The position numbers were made by a program, and so were the translations under genes. Shown in pieces: positions 1 through 7,181 of a stretch of 13,706 nt of DNA. Positions within the stretch are counted from its first letter, which is position 1. Every line of letters begins with the position of its first letter. Source of the stretch: Gammaproteobacteria bacterium (GTDB lineage: Bacteria; Pseudomonadota; Gammaproteobacteria; SZUA-152); NCBI GenBank assembly GCA_003229995.1, contig QIGJ01000043.1:1-13706 (forward strand). Direction: 5' to 3'. The notes under the pieces were generated by a model that ran no database searches, was not told the DNA's origin, and saw only the letters and a list, made by a program, of their open reading frames with translations.

Positions 1-31
1 CCCCGTCAGCGATGACTTACTTATATATTGC

Positions 32-37
32 AGAGGA
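32..37 (+). promoter_or_regulatory. Ribosome binding site deciding the start of the secreted repeat protein
   Basis: AGAGGA lies 7 nt before the ATG at 45. It favours that ATG over the in-frame ATG at 12, which has no such motif and would put eleven extra polar residues in front of an otherwise ordinary signal peptide. Confidence 0.7.
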
Positions 38-44
38 TAATGAG

Positions 45-3026
45 ATGCGCTTACGTAATGGTTTATCATTTTGTTTGATTTTGATAATTTCTCTCTTCTG
101 TATTCATCCCGCTCATGCTGCGGAAATAGTTCTCGATAACGGTCAACCAGGAACCGTGGCCACAGGTACTTGGCAACTTTCTTCTGGCGTTAACTCTTAT
201 GGCACGCAATCCCTGTACAGCCGTGAAGTCGGGGCAACGTACCGCTATACCATACGTATAACGGAATCTGGAAACTATGATGTCAATCTGTGGTGGACAG
301 AATTTTATAATCGATCCACCAATGTGGCGATTGATATCGCGCACCGTGACGGCACCGCCCGTATTTACATTAACCAGAAACAAAATGGCGGCCAGTGGAA
401 CAAGGTCGGCTCCTGGCATTTCGATAATGATGCCATCATAACCGTTCACTCTGACGCAACAGATAAAAGCACGAATGCCGATGCGGTGCGATTAATTTCT
501 GCCAATGCAGCGGGAGGCGGTAATAACGCCCCCACGATCAGTGGCACGCCCGAAACAACCGTTACCGTGGATACCGCCTATAGCTTTACCCCCAGCGCCA
601 ATGACGACGATGGCGATGATCTCACCTTCAACATCAGCAACAAACCCGGCTGGGCGAATTTTAATTTCAGCTCCGGCGCTTTAATAGGAACGCCGACTGA
701 TAGCGATGAAGGCACCACACTAAACATTGTGATCTCGGTCAGTGATGGTTTACAGACAACGTCACTGCCTGCTTTTAATATTACCGTCGCTCAAGAAAAC
801 TCAGGCGGGGCGGTGGTCGAGCTTATACTAGATAACAATCAACCGGGAACCGTGGCTACCGGTAACTGGCTACGTTCCGGTGGCGCTAATTCTTATGGTA
901 CTCAATCGTTGTACAGCCGTGAAGTCGGGGCAACGTACCGTTACACAATACCCATAGCTACGGTAGGCACCTACGATGTTAACTTGTGGTGGACCGAGTT
1001 TTATAACCGTTCCACCAATGTGGCCGTTGATATCACACATCGTGATGGCACTGCTCGAATTTACATCAATCAAAAACAAAATGGAGGCCAGTGGAACAAA
1101 GTCGGTTCCTGGTATTTTGATGCAGATGCCATTGTGACCATCCACTCCGACGCAACAGACAAAAGTACCAATGCCGATGCCGTGCAACTCGTTTCCGTAG
1201 CGAATCAAGTGCCGGACACACAGGCACCGACGGCAGCGATTCATTTTCCGGCGGCAGGCTCTGCATTGACTCAAGTTGACAGCGTCCTGGTCACCGGCAC
1301 CGCAAGTGATGCCAACATGATTACTCAAGTAAAAGTGGCGGGGGTGGACGCGACTACCACCAATGGTTACGCCAACTGGCGTGCCGTGGTGCCACTGGTA
1401 CCTGGTGATAATGTTTTATCGATAGAAACTACGGATGAGTTTTCTAATATCGATTCGACGGCGGCGGTGCTTACTGTTGAGTTTAGTCCATCTTTCTATC
1501 CGAGAGATTTTGTTCTGGACCTGGCCCTTAACCGGGCGCTGGTGCTTAGTGGTAATGCCGTGGTGACGGTAGACTTGACGAGCGGAATACGCACCACTTT
1601 ATCTGACAAGACGACGCCGGATGCGGTCAACCCGTTCATAAGTCCGTTTAATATCGTATTGGACGCGGCCAACGACCGGGTACTGGTGCTGGGTCGTGCT
1701 AACAACCTCGGTACTTTCGACGTAGACGTAGGTCCCTACGCCGTAGTAGCAGTGGATCTGGCGAGCGGAGTGCGCACTATTTTATCCGGTGTCGCCATCC
1801 CAGATACTAAGACCTCGTTCATCGCAGCAACCGGCATCACGCTGGATCCGACCAACGATCGGGCGCTGGTGGTCGATTTAGGTGTTCCTATCGGCGAGGT
1901 GACTGAAATAGATTTAATCCCCGAGCTCAGTCGCGTAGTCGCGGTGGATCTAGCGAGTGGAGCGCAAACTATTTTGTCTAGCAGAGCGATACCGGATGCG
2001 ATCAACCCGTTCAGCATCCCGGTGAACATCACCTTGGATACGGCTAACAGTCGGGCACTGGTGATTAATAACAACTTAGGTTCTGGTTCTAGTACTGTGA
2101 TGGCCGTGGATCTGGCCAGCGGGGCACGCACTGTTTTGTCCGATGGCCCGTTCCTCCCAGGATATATCGCCCTGGACACAGCTAACGGTCGGGCGCTGAT
2201 AACCAGATTCGGAGCCATGCTAACAGTGGATCTAGCGAGCGAAAAGCGCACTATTTTATCTGACCAAACGACACCGAATGCGGTCAACCCGTTCCGCTTT
2301 CCGAAAAATATCGCACTGGATACGGCTAACAACCGGATGCTGGTGATTAATGCCAGTGCTGTGGTGGCCGTGGATCTGGCAAGCGGAGCGCGCACTATTT
2401 TGTCCGACAGAACGACACCGGATGAGATCAACTCGTTCAGCTCTCTATCCGGCATCGTATTGGACTCCGTCAATAATCGGGCGCTGGTCACTGATTCGAG
2501 TTTGGGTGCGGTAGTGGCTGTAGATCTGACGAGCGGCGTACGCACCATTTTATCCGACAGAGCAACTCCAAATGCGTTCAATCCGCTCGGCTCTCCGGAA
2601 AATATCATATTGGACGAGGTTAACGGTCGAGCGCTAGTGATCGATGAGCACTTGGGTGCTGTGGTAGCCGTGGATCTGGCAAGCGGAGCGCGCACTATTT
2701 TGTCCGACAGAACGACACCGGATGCGGTTAACCCGTTCATCGAGGCAATCGATATCACACTGGACGCGGCCAACAATCGGGCGCTGGTAATTGATCTTGG
2801 TCGCGACTTCGCTGGTCTCGCCACCGTAGTAGCGGTGGATCTAACGAGCGGGGCGCGCACGATTGTCTCCGACGCAAGCACTCCGAACGCGGTCAACCCA
2901 TTCAGCCAGCCGTCGGGCATTACATTGGATGCGGCCCGTAACCGTCTACTGATAGTCGATCCCGGTTTGAACGCCCTCGTAGCCGTGGAGCTAAGCACTG
3001 GTGAGCGTGTGATCATTTCGAAATAA
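45..3026 (+). CDS. Secreted multidomain protein: two golvesin-type domains, Ig-like domains and a ten-repeat propeller-like C-terminus
   Basis: A 993-residue exported protein; no enzymatic function is recognised. Residues 1-25 form a Sec signal peptide (MRLRNG, a hydrophobic stretch, AHA before AE), with no lipobox. Residues about 26-152 and 258-385 are two near-identical domains of the golvesin C-terminal/xanthan-lyase C-terminal type; both carry YSREVGATYRYTI, VNLWWTEFYNRSTNVA and DGTARIYINQKQNGGQWNKV. Between them (about 160-250) is a putative Ig/cadherin-like domain (NNAPTISGTPE, GALIGTPT, VSDG). Residues about 392-480 are a bacterial Ig-like domain (DTQAPTAAIHFPA, VPGDNVLSIETTDEFSN). From about residue 486 to the end are ten repeats of the form ITLD-AANNRALVI-AVVAVDLASGARTILSD-TTPDAVNPF, probably a beta-propeller of the YVTN/NHL/SMP-30 kind. 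The role is inferred: extracellular or periplasmic binding of a glycan or other polymer, or adhesion. No membrane anchor or C-terminal sorting signal is visible. The ATG at 45 was chosen for its RBS and signal peptide. A hairpin terminator follows. Confidence 0.85.
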   Translation: MRLRNGLSFCLILIISLFCIHPAHAAEIVLDNGQPGTVATGTWQLSSGVNSYGTQSLYSREVGATYRYTIRITESGNYDVNLWWTEFYNRSTNVAIDIAHRDGTARIYINQKQNGGQWNKVGSWHFDNDAIITVHSDATDKSTNADAVRLISANAAGGGNNAPTISGTPETTVTVDTAYSFTPSANDDDGDDLTFNISNKPGWANFNFSSGALIGTPTDSDEGTTLNIVISVSDGLQTTSLPAFNITVAQENSGGAVVELILDNNQPGTVATGNWLRSGGANSYGTQSLYSREVGATYRYTIPIATVGTYDVNLWWTEFYNRSTNVAVDITHRDGTARIYINQKQNGGQWNKVGSWYFDADAIVTIHSDATDKSTNADAVQLVSVANQVPDTQAPTAAIHFPAAGSALTQVDSVLVTGTASDANMITQVKVAGVDATTTNGYANWRAVVPLVPGDNVLSIETTDEFSNIDSTAAVLTVEFSPSFYPRDFVLDLALNRALVLSGNAVVTVDLTSGIRTTLSDKTTPDAVNPFISPFNIVLDAANDRVLVLGRANNLGTFDVDVGPYAVVAVDLASGVRTILSGVAIPDTKTSFIAATGITLDPTNDRALVVDLGVPIGEVTEIDLIPELSRVVAVDLASGAQTILSSRAIPDAINPFSIPVNITLDTANSRALVINNNLGSGSSTVMAVDLASGARTVLSDGPFLPGYIALDTANGRALITRFGAMLTVDLASEKRTILSDQTTPNAVNPFRFPKNIALDTANNRMLVINASAVVAVDLASGARTILSDRTTPDEINSFSSLSGIVLDSVNNRALVTDSSLGAVVAVDLTSGVRTILSDRATPNAFNPLGSPENIILDEVNGRALVIDEHLGAVVAVDLASGARTILSDRTTPDAVNPFIEAIDITLDAANNRALVIDLGRDFAGLATVVAVDLTSGARTIVSDASTPNAVNPFSQPSGITLDAARNRLLIVDPGLNALVAVELSTGERVIISK
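1500..3023 (+). repeat. Ten tandem propeller-type repeats (about 37-60 codons each)
   Basis: Each unit has a strand 'I-LD-A-NRALV', a variable loop, a strand 'AVVAVDLASGARTILSD', and a linker 'TTPDAVNPF'. Units can be followed from FVLDLALNRALVL near 1508 to ALVAVELSTGERVIISK at the end. Unit 4 lacks most of the TTPDAVNPF linker. Units 2, 3 and 9 have longer loops after the LV strand. The first unit begins, and the last ends, in mid-pattern, as expected if first and last strands close one blade. The repeats are also partly conserved at DNA level. Confidence 0.8.
2356..2724 (+). repeat. Near-identical DNA pair inside the propeller repeats (2356-2424 and 2656-2724)
   Basis: The two 69-nt stretches lie exactly 300 nt apart and differ at a single base (2366 G versus 2666 A). 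The last 58 nt (2367-2424 and 2667-2724) are identical. The distance equals two repeat units, so this looks like recent duplication or gene conversion within the array. Other units have diverged more at DNA level. Confidence 0.85.
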
Positions 3027-3035
3027 CCGATCCTG

Positions 3036-3067
3036 AAATGCTCGGCCAGTACGGTCGAGCATTTTTG
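3036..3067 (+). terminator. Rho-independent terminator after the secreted repeat protein
   Basis: A 9-bp perfect stem (AAATGCTCG at 3036-3044 with CGAGCATTT at 3056-3064) has an 11-nt loop and runs into ATTTTTG. It starts 10 nt after the TAA at 3024-3026. It separates this gene from the downstream methyltransferase unit. Confidence 0.8.
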
Positions 3068-3208
3068 TAAACTTTGGGGAAACCTCTAACCGTTTTTAAC
3101 CTTCCTTTATTTGCGTCATTTTCTATTTCATCTGGCTTTTCTTTAATTTACTATTACATTTTGTACCTTCCTTAGGAACATGCTCTCTCCTTATCTATTA
3201 CAATAGCT

Positions 3209-3238
3209 TTGTATCGCCCCCGAGTAATTGTTTATACT
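3209..3238 (+). promoter_or_regulatory. Putative sigma-70 promoter for the methyltransferase/phosphodiesterase unit
   Basis: TTGTAT (3209-3214) and TATACT (3233-3238) are separated by 18 nt and lie about 30 nt before the TTG start at 3269. The surrounding spacer (3068-3268) is AT-rich and shows no other gene. The call rests on consensus resemblance only. Confidence 0.45.
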
Positions 3239-3254
3239 TTACGGTCTCTTTAAA

Positions 3255-3262
3255 AAGGAAAG
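3255..3262 (+). promoter_or_regulatory. Ribosome binding site supporting a TTG start
   Basis: AAGGAAAG ends 6 nt before the TTG at 3269. No in-frame ATG follows until codon 24 (SMDKEG), which lies well inside the conserved region, so TTG is the most sensible start. Confidence 0.65.
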
Positions 3263-3268
3263 AAACCC

Positions 3269-4051
3269 TTGACGAATCAAACACAATATAGTGGCGGCTA
3301 CGCACAACATACCTTGAACGAGTTTTCAAAGCGCAGTATGGATAAGGAAGGACGGTTTTTCAAAGGCTATGTTAAAGCAGGCCAAACTTTACTTGATGTC
3401 GGTTGTGGCCCCGGATCATTAAGCATTCAACTGGCTGACATGGTCGGTTCATCAGGCTTTGTCCATGCGGTTGATGTACAAAGTGAACAATTTCCTGCGC
3501 TACACGCGGATAACATTCGATTTCAAAAAGCCTCTATTTTTCAACTTCCATTTGCTGATGAAACTTTCGATGCTATCCTGGCGCATGCGGTGTTGTATCA
3601 CTTGAATGATCAACACAATGCTTTGCTAGAACTGAAACGCACATTAAAACCAGACGGTATATTAGGCATTCGCGATGCGGAGTTTGGTGGCGATGTTTGT
3701 TATCCAAAAGTCGACGGTTTAGAGCTGGCCTGGGATATTGCGGAGGCTTGTTTTCATGTTGCCGGTTCAGATATTTATTTTGGCCGTAAACAAGCCAGCA
3801 GCCTGATGAAAGCCGGTTTTGAGATTCGGTCTCTTTCTGCCAGTTACGATATTTTTTGCCATGCTAGCGGCTATAGCCCAGAAGGGTTTTCCTTGTTTTG
3901 GCAAGATTATATTCAAAGACATGGTAACAAAACCCGTTACAGCAAAGAAGAAATTGAACACGCGGTTGTAACCATTGAACAATGGGGAAATCATTCCGAT
4001 GCCTATTATGGACGCACGCGGTGCGAAGCCATCGCACGCAAACCATTGTGA
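3269..4051 (+). CDS. Class I SAM-dependent methyltransferase (UbiE/type 11-like)
   Basis: A 260-residue cytoplasmic methyltransferase that would transfer a methyl group from S-adenosylmethionine to an unknown acceptor. Motif I is LLDVGCGPGS (about 41-50), binding SAM. The acidic residue at the end of strand 2 is D69 (HAVDV). FQLPFADETFDAILAHAVLYHL (split around residue 100) matches the motif III/IV region of type 11 methyltransferases, and LKPDG (about 127-131) matches the post-motif loop. The length is normal for the family. The C-terminal half (EFGGDVCYPK, SGYSPEGFSLFWQDYI) probably carries substrate specificity, but I do not recognise the subfamily. The start is TTG with a good RBS and an upstream promoter candidate. 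The stop codon TGA overlaps the GTG start of the next gene, so the two are probably co-translated. Confidence 0.85.
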   Translation: MTNQTQYSGGYAQHTLNEFSKRSMDKEGRFFKGYVKAGQTLLDVGCGPGSLSIQLADMVGSSGFVHAVDVQSEQFPALHADNIRFQKASIFQLPFADETFDAILAHAVLYHLNDQHNALLELKRTLKPDGILGIRDAEFGGDVCYPKVDGLELAWDIAEACFHVAGSDIYFGRKQASSLMKAGFEIRSLSASYDIFCHASGYSPEGFSLFWQDYIQRHGNKTRYSKEEIEHAVVTIEQWGNHSDAYYGRTRCEAIARKPL

Positions 4052-4842
4052 AAACAGACAGCCTCGGTGTTGTTTATCAATTTACCGATTGTCATGTGTT
4101 TGACCCAAAATTCAATATACATTACAAAAAAATAGACACCAATGCCAGTCTATTGGCTTGTTTGCAAGGCGCGAAACAAATCGGCACACCCGATTTGTTG
4201 GTGTTCAGCGGTGATTTATCACACGATAAAAGCATCGCTTCTTATCGATTTCTTGCAGAAAATATTATTAAGTTTTTTCCTACAACCCCGAGTTATATTC
4301 AATCGGGAAATCATGATGACTTAAATGCGATGAAGCAGGTTTTTCCTTATCAAAACTGTACCATGAAAACGCATTTTCGCTTTGGTCGATGGCTGATATA
4401 TTTACTGGAAACAGAAGCATTGGAGGGAGGCTGGTTCCATGCCCGTATATCACCGCCTGTTTATAATGACCTTAAACAAATATCACAAGATAAAACCATC
4501 AGTGACGTATTGGTCTTCATGCATTACAACCTGGTTAATCTAAAGTTTAGAGACATACAATGTGGCATCACTGAAACAGATCAATTACGCCAAGCGATGC
4601 TGAATACGGGCAAAGTTCGTTGTGTGTCTTCCGGGCATATTCATCAAGAGTATCATTGGTTGGACAGAGGCATAATCTACACTTCAACTCCCACTACCGG
4701 CTTTCAATCCCACTTAGCCAATGGCAAAGAAAGTGATGAAAAAATCGGGTTTAAACGTTTTGAGATTTTTTCAGATGGAAGTGTCAGCATGGATACTCAA
4801 CGTATTTGCTCGCCAATTAAGGGGGTGAGCGTTAAGGTATGA
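4048..4842 (+). CDS. cpdA: CpdA/Icc-like calcineurin-type phosphodiesterase (3',5'-cyclic nucleotide phosphodiesterase family)
   Basis: A 264-residue metallophosphoesterase resembling class III cAMP phosphodiesterases (CpdA), which hydrolyse 3',5'-cAMP to 5'-AMP in the cytoplasm. All five metal-site motifs are visible: D14-x-H16 (QFTDCHVF), G55-D56 (FSGDLSHD), G87-N88-H89-D90, H159 (FMHYN), and G196-H197-x-H199 (SSGHIHQEYH). The tail TSTPTTGFQ resembles the TPSTCxQ segment of CpdA. The usual HH(x)P motif is replaced by MHYNLV. The GTG at 4048 was chosen because it overlaps the methyltransferase TGA as GTGA and gives the normal CpdA N-terminus. An in-frame ATG at 3982 would add 22 residues lying inside the methyltransferase gene, unlike the family and without an RBS. 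Its last 46 nt overlap the 3' end of the convergent acylase gene. True activity on cAMP is inferred from family. Confidence 0.8.
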   Translation: MKTDSLGVVYQFTDCHVFDPKFNIHYKKIDTNASLLACLQGAKQIGTPDLLVFSGDLSHDKSIASYRFLAENIIKFFPTTPSYIQSGNHDDLNAMKQVFPYQNCTMKTHFRFGRWLIYLLETEALEGGWFHARISPPVYNDLKQISQDKTISDVLVFMHYNLVNLKFRDIQCGITETDQLRQAMLNTGKVRCVSSGHIHQEYHWLDRGIIYTSTPTTGFQSHLANGKESDEKIGFKRFEIFSDGSVSMDTQRICSPIKGVSVKV

Positions 4843-7175
4843 ACAGGCTCACCTGGCAGAAACGAAGTCGCGCGCGCCTGCACCCAATCATCATGGCCCT
4901 CGCGGTAATATTGAGACAACGGGTGGCCGCTTTGCCCGGCAGGCATATGTAAGTAGCCATTCCGTTCATCACCCGGTGATACAGCAAATCGTTCTGCTGC
5001 ACCGAACAATGGCCCCAGAACCTTTGGCATATTGGAATCGCCACTCATCTGATCGGCGGGCATGTCCAGCCAAGCGGACAAGAACGGCAAGGCGCCGCTC
5101 AATGGGTGGTGAATCGCTGCGGTGTTACGCTCGCCCCAGCTTCGGTCGGTCAGCTGACTGCCATAGGTTTCAGCGAAATAAGCGATGTTTTGATCAACCG
5201 CAACTAACATTAATTCCTGCCAGCTTTCGTAGCTCGGAGTCAAAAGATGCAAGGGGCGTTCGCTGAGCAAATCCCACAGCGGCGCCTCGAACTGCCGACT
5301 GATCTGCAGCTGCACATCCGACCCATAATATTCCCTGACCGGAGACATCAACATTTCGAATACGCGCGCCCGTACTTCCAGCCTGAATGCACGTACCAAG
5401 CGATACCCGACAGAATCAACCGAAGCACGTGGAATCCAGTTTTCGACCAGATCGCGATATTGCTTACGAGCCGGATCACTCTTGACTGCAAGTTCGTCCA
5501 GGGCATCAAGCAAAAGACGATGCCACCGCTGCAAGAACACAGCACGGTCATCAATTTGAATTTGCAACATGTCGGTAAGCTCAAAGGTGGATCGGGCAAA
5601 CAAGTTGTCTCGAATTTGCTGGGCACGTGCTCCAAGTGCGTAGTCGCCCGTACCGATGATATCCAAATCAACGCCATCAACAACACGTGCATTGGCCGTC
5701 CAAATTCGACCGGATTCCGGATTGACGATGCGTGGGTAATTCTCAGGGGCGACCCAGCCCAGCCATCCCGCTTGCTGACTCCAGTCCGCAGGAAAACGAG
5801 CGTCGTATTTACTACGCAGCGGAATTTTTCCAGCAATCGTCCAGCCAATGTTACCCTCGGCATCACCGCAGACAAAGTTTTGTGGCGGAATACCCATCGT
5901 GTTGGCGATATCCAGCGCTTCAGAAACGGTTTCGGCCTTCTCAAGCGCCATTTGTTGGATATTGACGGCAAATGGGTCATGTCCAATCCAGCTCACCGCA
6001 ATATCCGCATCTGGGTAACTGCCGTCGTCAAGCAGAGGGCCCCAAATGGTCTCTCGTACCATCAATGTTTCTGCATCCGCGTTCTTGATTTTAATCGTTT
6101 CGGTAAACACATCAAACTGCTGCGGGCCATCCGCTGTCTGGTAGCTGCCCTCCTCCGCTGCGCCTTGCACAATGACGGCATCGCTCCAGTCACCGTAGCT
6201 GTTGGTGAAACTCCAGGTGATCTTACCGTTGCTGCCAACAACCATCACCGGCATGCCCGGTAATGTAAGCCCGGCGATATCGATTTCACCCGGCACAATC
6301 AGTCGCACTCGATAAAACACATTGGGTACCTTGATCTGCAAATGCATATCATTTGCGACCATAGCCCGACCGGTATCCGTAAGAGCACCACTGACCGCCC
6401 AATTATTGCTTCCTGGCAACAGGCGTTCCGGATAATCAAACCGCAAGGTGTCACTCACAGCAATATGCTTTTTTGATACATCGTAGACCGATGCACTCGG
6501 AATTCTCGATGACTGTCGAGACGCTCCCATCATCGGTGCGTCCCACTGCGTTCCTTCCGGATACAGCCACTCGAAGACTTCCTGTGGAAGAACATTGTGC
6601 ACAATGCCACGGCTCACGTCCGCCTTGGCACGCTCGTCGTTTAAATCCAGGAACATTGAGTATACCGCCAGAATGGAATCTTCGATGCGCCACGGAACCG
6701 GCTCCGTTCGAAGTATAAAATATTCGAAGGGTTTGCTGTTCAGACTTTCGAGACCCGCGTTGGTGCCCGCCGTGTAAGCATCAAGTATTGCTTTGTTTTT
6801 ATCCGACAGGGCCTGCACAACAGCTATTGCACGCGCACGAAAACGATGGAAGCGATGGCGTTTGTCCACATCGAGCGCCATCGCGCCGAACAATTCAGAC
6901 AGCTCCCCGGCAGAATTTCGACGTGACAAATCCATCTGAAAAAAACGGTCTTGTGCATGTGCGAAACCGGTCGCAAAAGCGACATCGACACGATCCATTC
7001 CACTAATGGTCGGAATACCGGCCTGGTCTCGAACGAGGGTGACAGCGGCGCCAATACCAGTAACTGAAATACTCCCGTCAAGCTGTGGCAAGCTACGCGT
7101 AACCAGTGCGTACGCCAATGCAATTACCGCGACCAGCAATACCATAAACAAGTGCCCAATTCTTTTTTTCAGCAC
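4797..7175 (-). CDS. Penicillin acylase family Ntn-hydrolase, membrane-anchored or exported
   Basis: A 792-residue precursor of an N-terminal-nucleophile amidohydrolase. Members cleave N-acyl amide bonds (penicillins, acyl-homoserine lactones, acyl peptides) in the periplasm after self-processing into two chains. Residues 8-26 are a hydrophobic signal or anchor. The alpha-chain region includes RTEPVPW, whose E158 fits the calcium ligand. The autoprocessing site is LLPG/SNNWAVSG, making Ser256 the likely nucleophile. NDMHL (about 275-279) and SYGDWSD (D329, D332, calcium site) follow. ANARV gives N495, about 239 residues after Ser256, which matches the spacing of the oxyanion Asn in E. coli penicillin G acylase. 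The end (MPAGQSGHPLSQYY, SFLPGEPVHTLTLTP) is the normal family C-terminus, so the gene is intact. The start is GTG, 6 nt after the ATPase stop, with a weak RBS; ATG at 7145 is an alternative. It is the last gene of the transporter operon. By eye its G+C is higher than its neighbours'. The acyl substrate is unknown. Confidence 0.9.
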   Translation of the reverse strand: MLKKRIGHLFMVLLVAVIALAYALVTRSLPQLDGSISVTGIGAAVTLVRDQAGIPTISGMDRVDVAFATGFAHAQDRFFQMDLSRRNSAGELSELFGAMALDVDKRHRFHRFRARAIAVVQALSDKNKAILDAYTAGTNAGLESLNSKPFEYFILRTEPVPWRIEDSILAVYSMFLDLNDERAKADVSRGIVHNVLPQEVFEWLYPEGTQWDAPMMGASRQSSRIPSASVYDVSKKHIAVSDTLRFDYPERLLPGSNNWAVSGALTDTGRAMVANDMHLQIKVPNVFYRVRLIVPGEIDIAGLTLPGMPVMVVGSNGKITWSFTNSYGDWSDAVIVQGAAEEGSYQTADGPQQFDVFTETIKIKNADAETLMVRETIWGPLLDDGSYPDADIAVSWIGHDPFAVNIQQMALEKAETVSEALDIANTMGIPPQNFVCGDAEGNIGWTIAGKIPLRSKYDARFPADWSQQAGWLGWVAPENYPRIVNPESGRIWTANARVVDGVDLDIIGTGDYALGARAQQIRDNLFARSTFELTDMLQIQIDDRAVFLQRWHRLLLDALDELAVKSDPARKQYRDLVENWIPRASVDSVGYRLVRAFRLEVRARVFEMLMSPVREYYGSDVQLQISRQFEAPLWDLLSERPLHLLTPSYESWQELMLVAVDQNIAYFAETYGSQLTDRSWGERNTAAIHHPLSGALPFLSAWLDMPADQMSGDSNMPKVLGPLFGAAERFAVSPGDERNGYLHMPAGQSGHPLSQYYREGHDDWVQARATSFLPGEPVHTLTLTPLIGEQIR

Positions 7176-7181
7176 TTTTTA

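Noticed and set aside
12..44. ATG at 12 as the start of the secreted protein
   Set aside because: No RBS, and it would place eleven polar residues before the signal peptide. ATG at 45 has AGAGGA 7 nt upstream.
1736..3016. A 426-codon open frame on the minus strand across the propeller repeats
   Set aside because: It is the antisense shadow of the repeat array. The peptide mirrors the repeat period and is Ser/Thr/Arg-rich with no recognisable domain, and the + strand protein is clearly real.
3982..4047. Upstream ATG start for the phosphoesterase, adding 22 residues
   Set aside because: It would overlap the methyltransferase by 70 nt, has no RBS, and the extra residues do not fit the family N-terminus. 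GTG at 4048 gives a tight GTGA coupling.
4824..4853. Hairpin at the convergent gene ends as a bidirectional terminator
   Set aside because: The 7-bp stem has a 16-nt loop and no T-run on either side, and it lies in conserved acylase coding sequence.
5348..5986. A 212-codon minus-strand frame inside the acylase gene
   Set aside because: It is in an alternative frame of the acylase and has no domain; the acylase frame is continuous through it.
5247..6263. A 338-codon + strand open frame inside the acylase gene
   Set aside because: The acylase on the opposite strand has catalytic Ser, Asn and calcium-site motifs throughout. This frame shows no family motif and is a composition-driven shadow.
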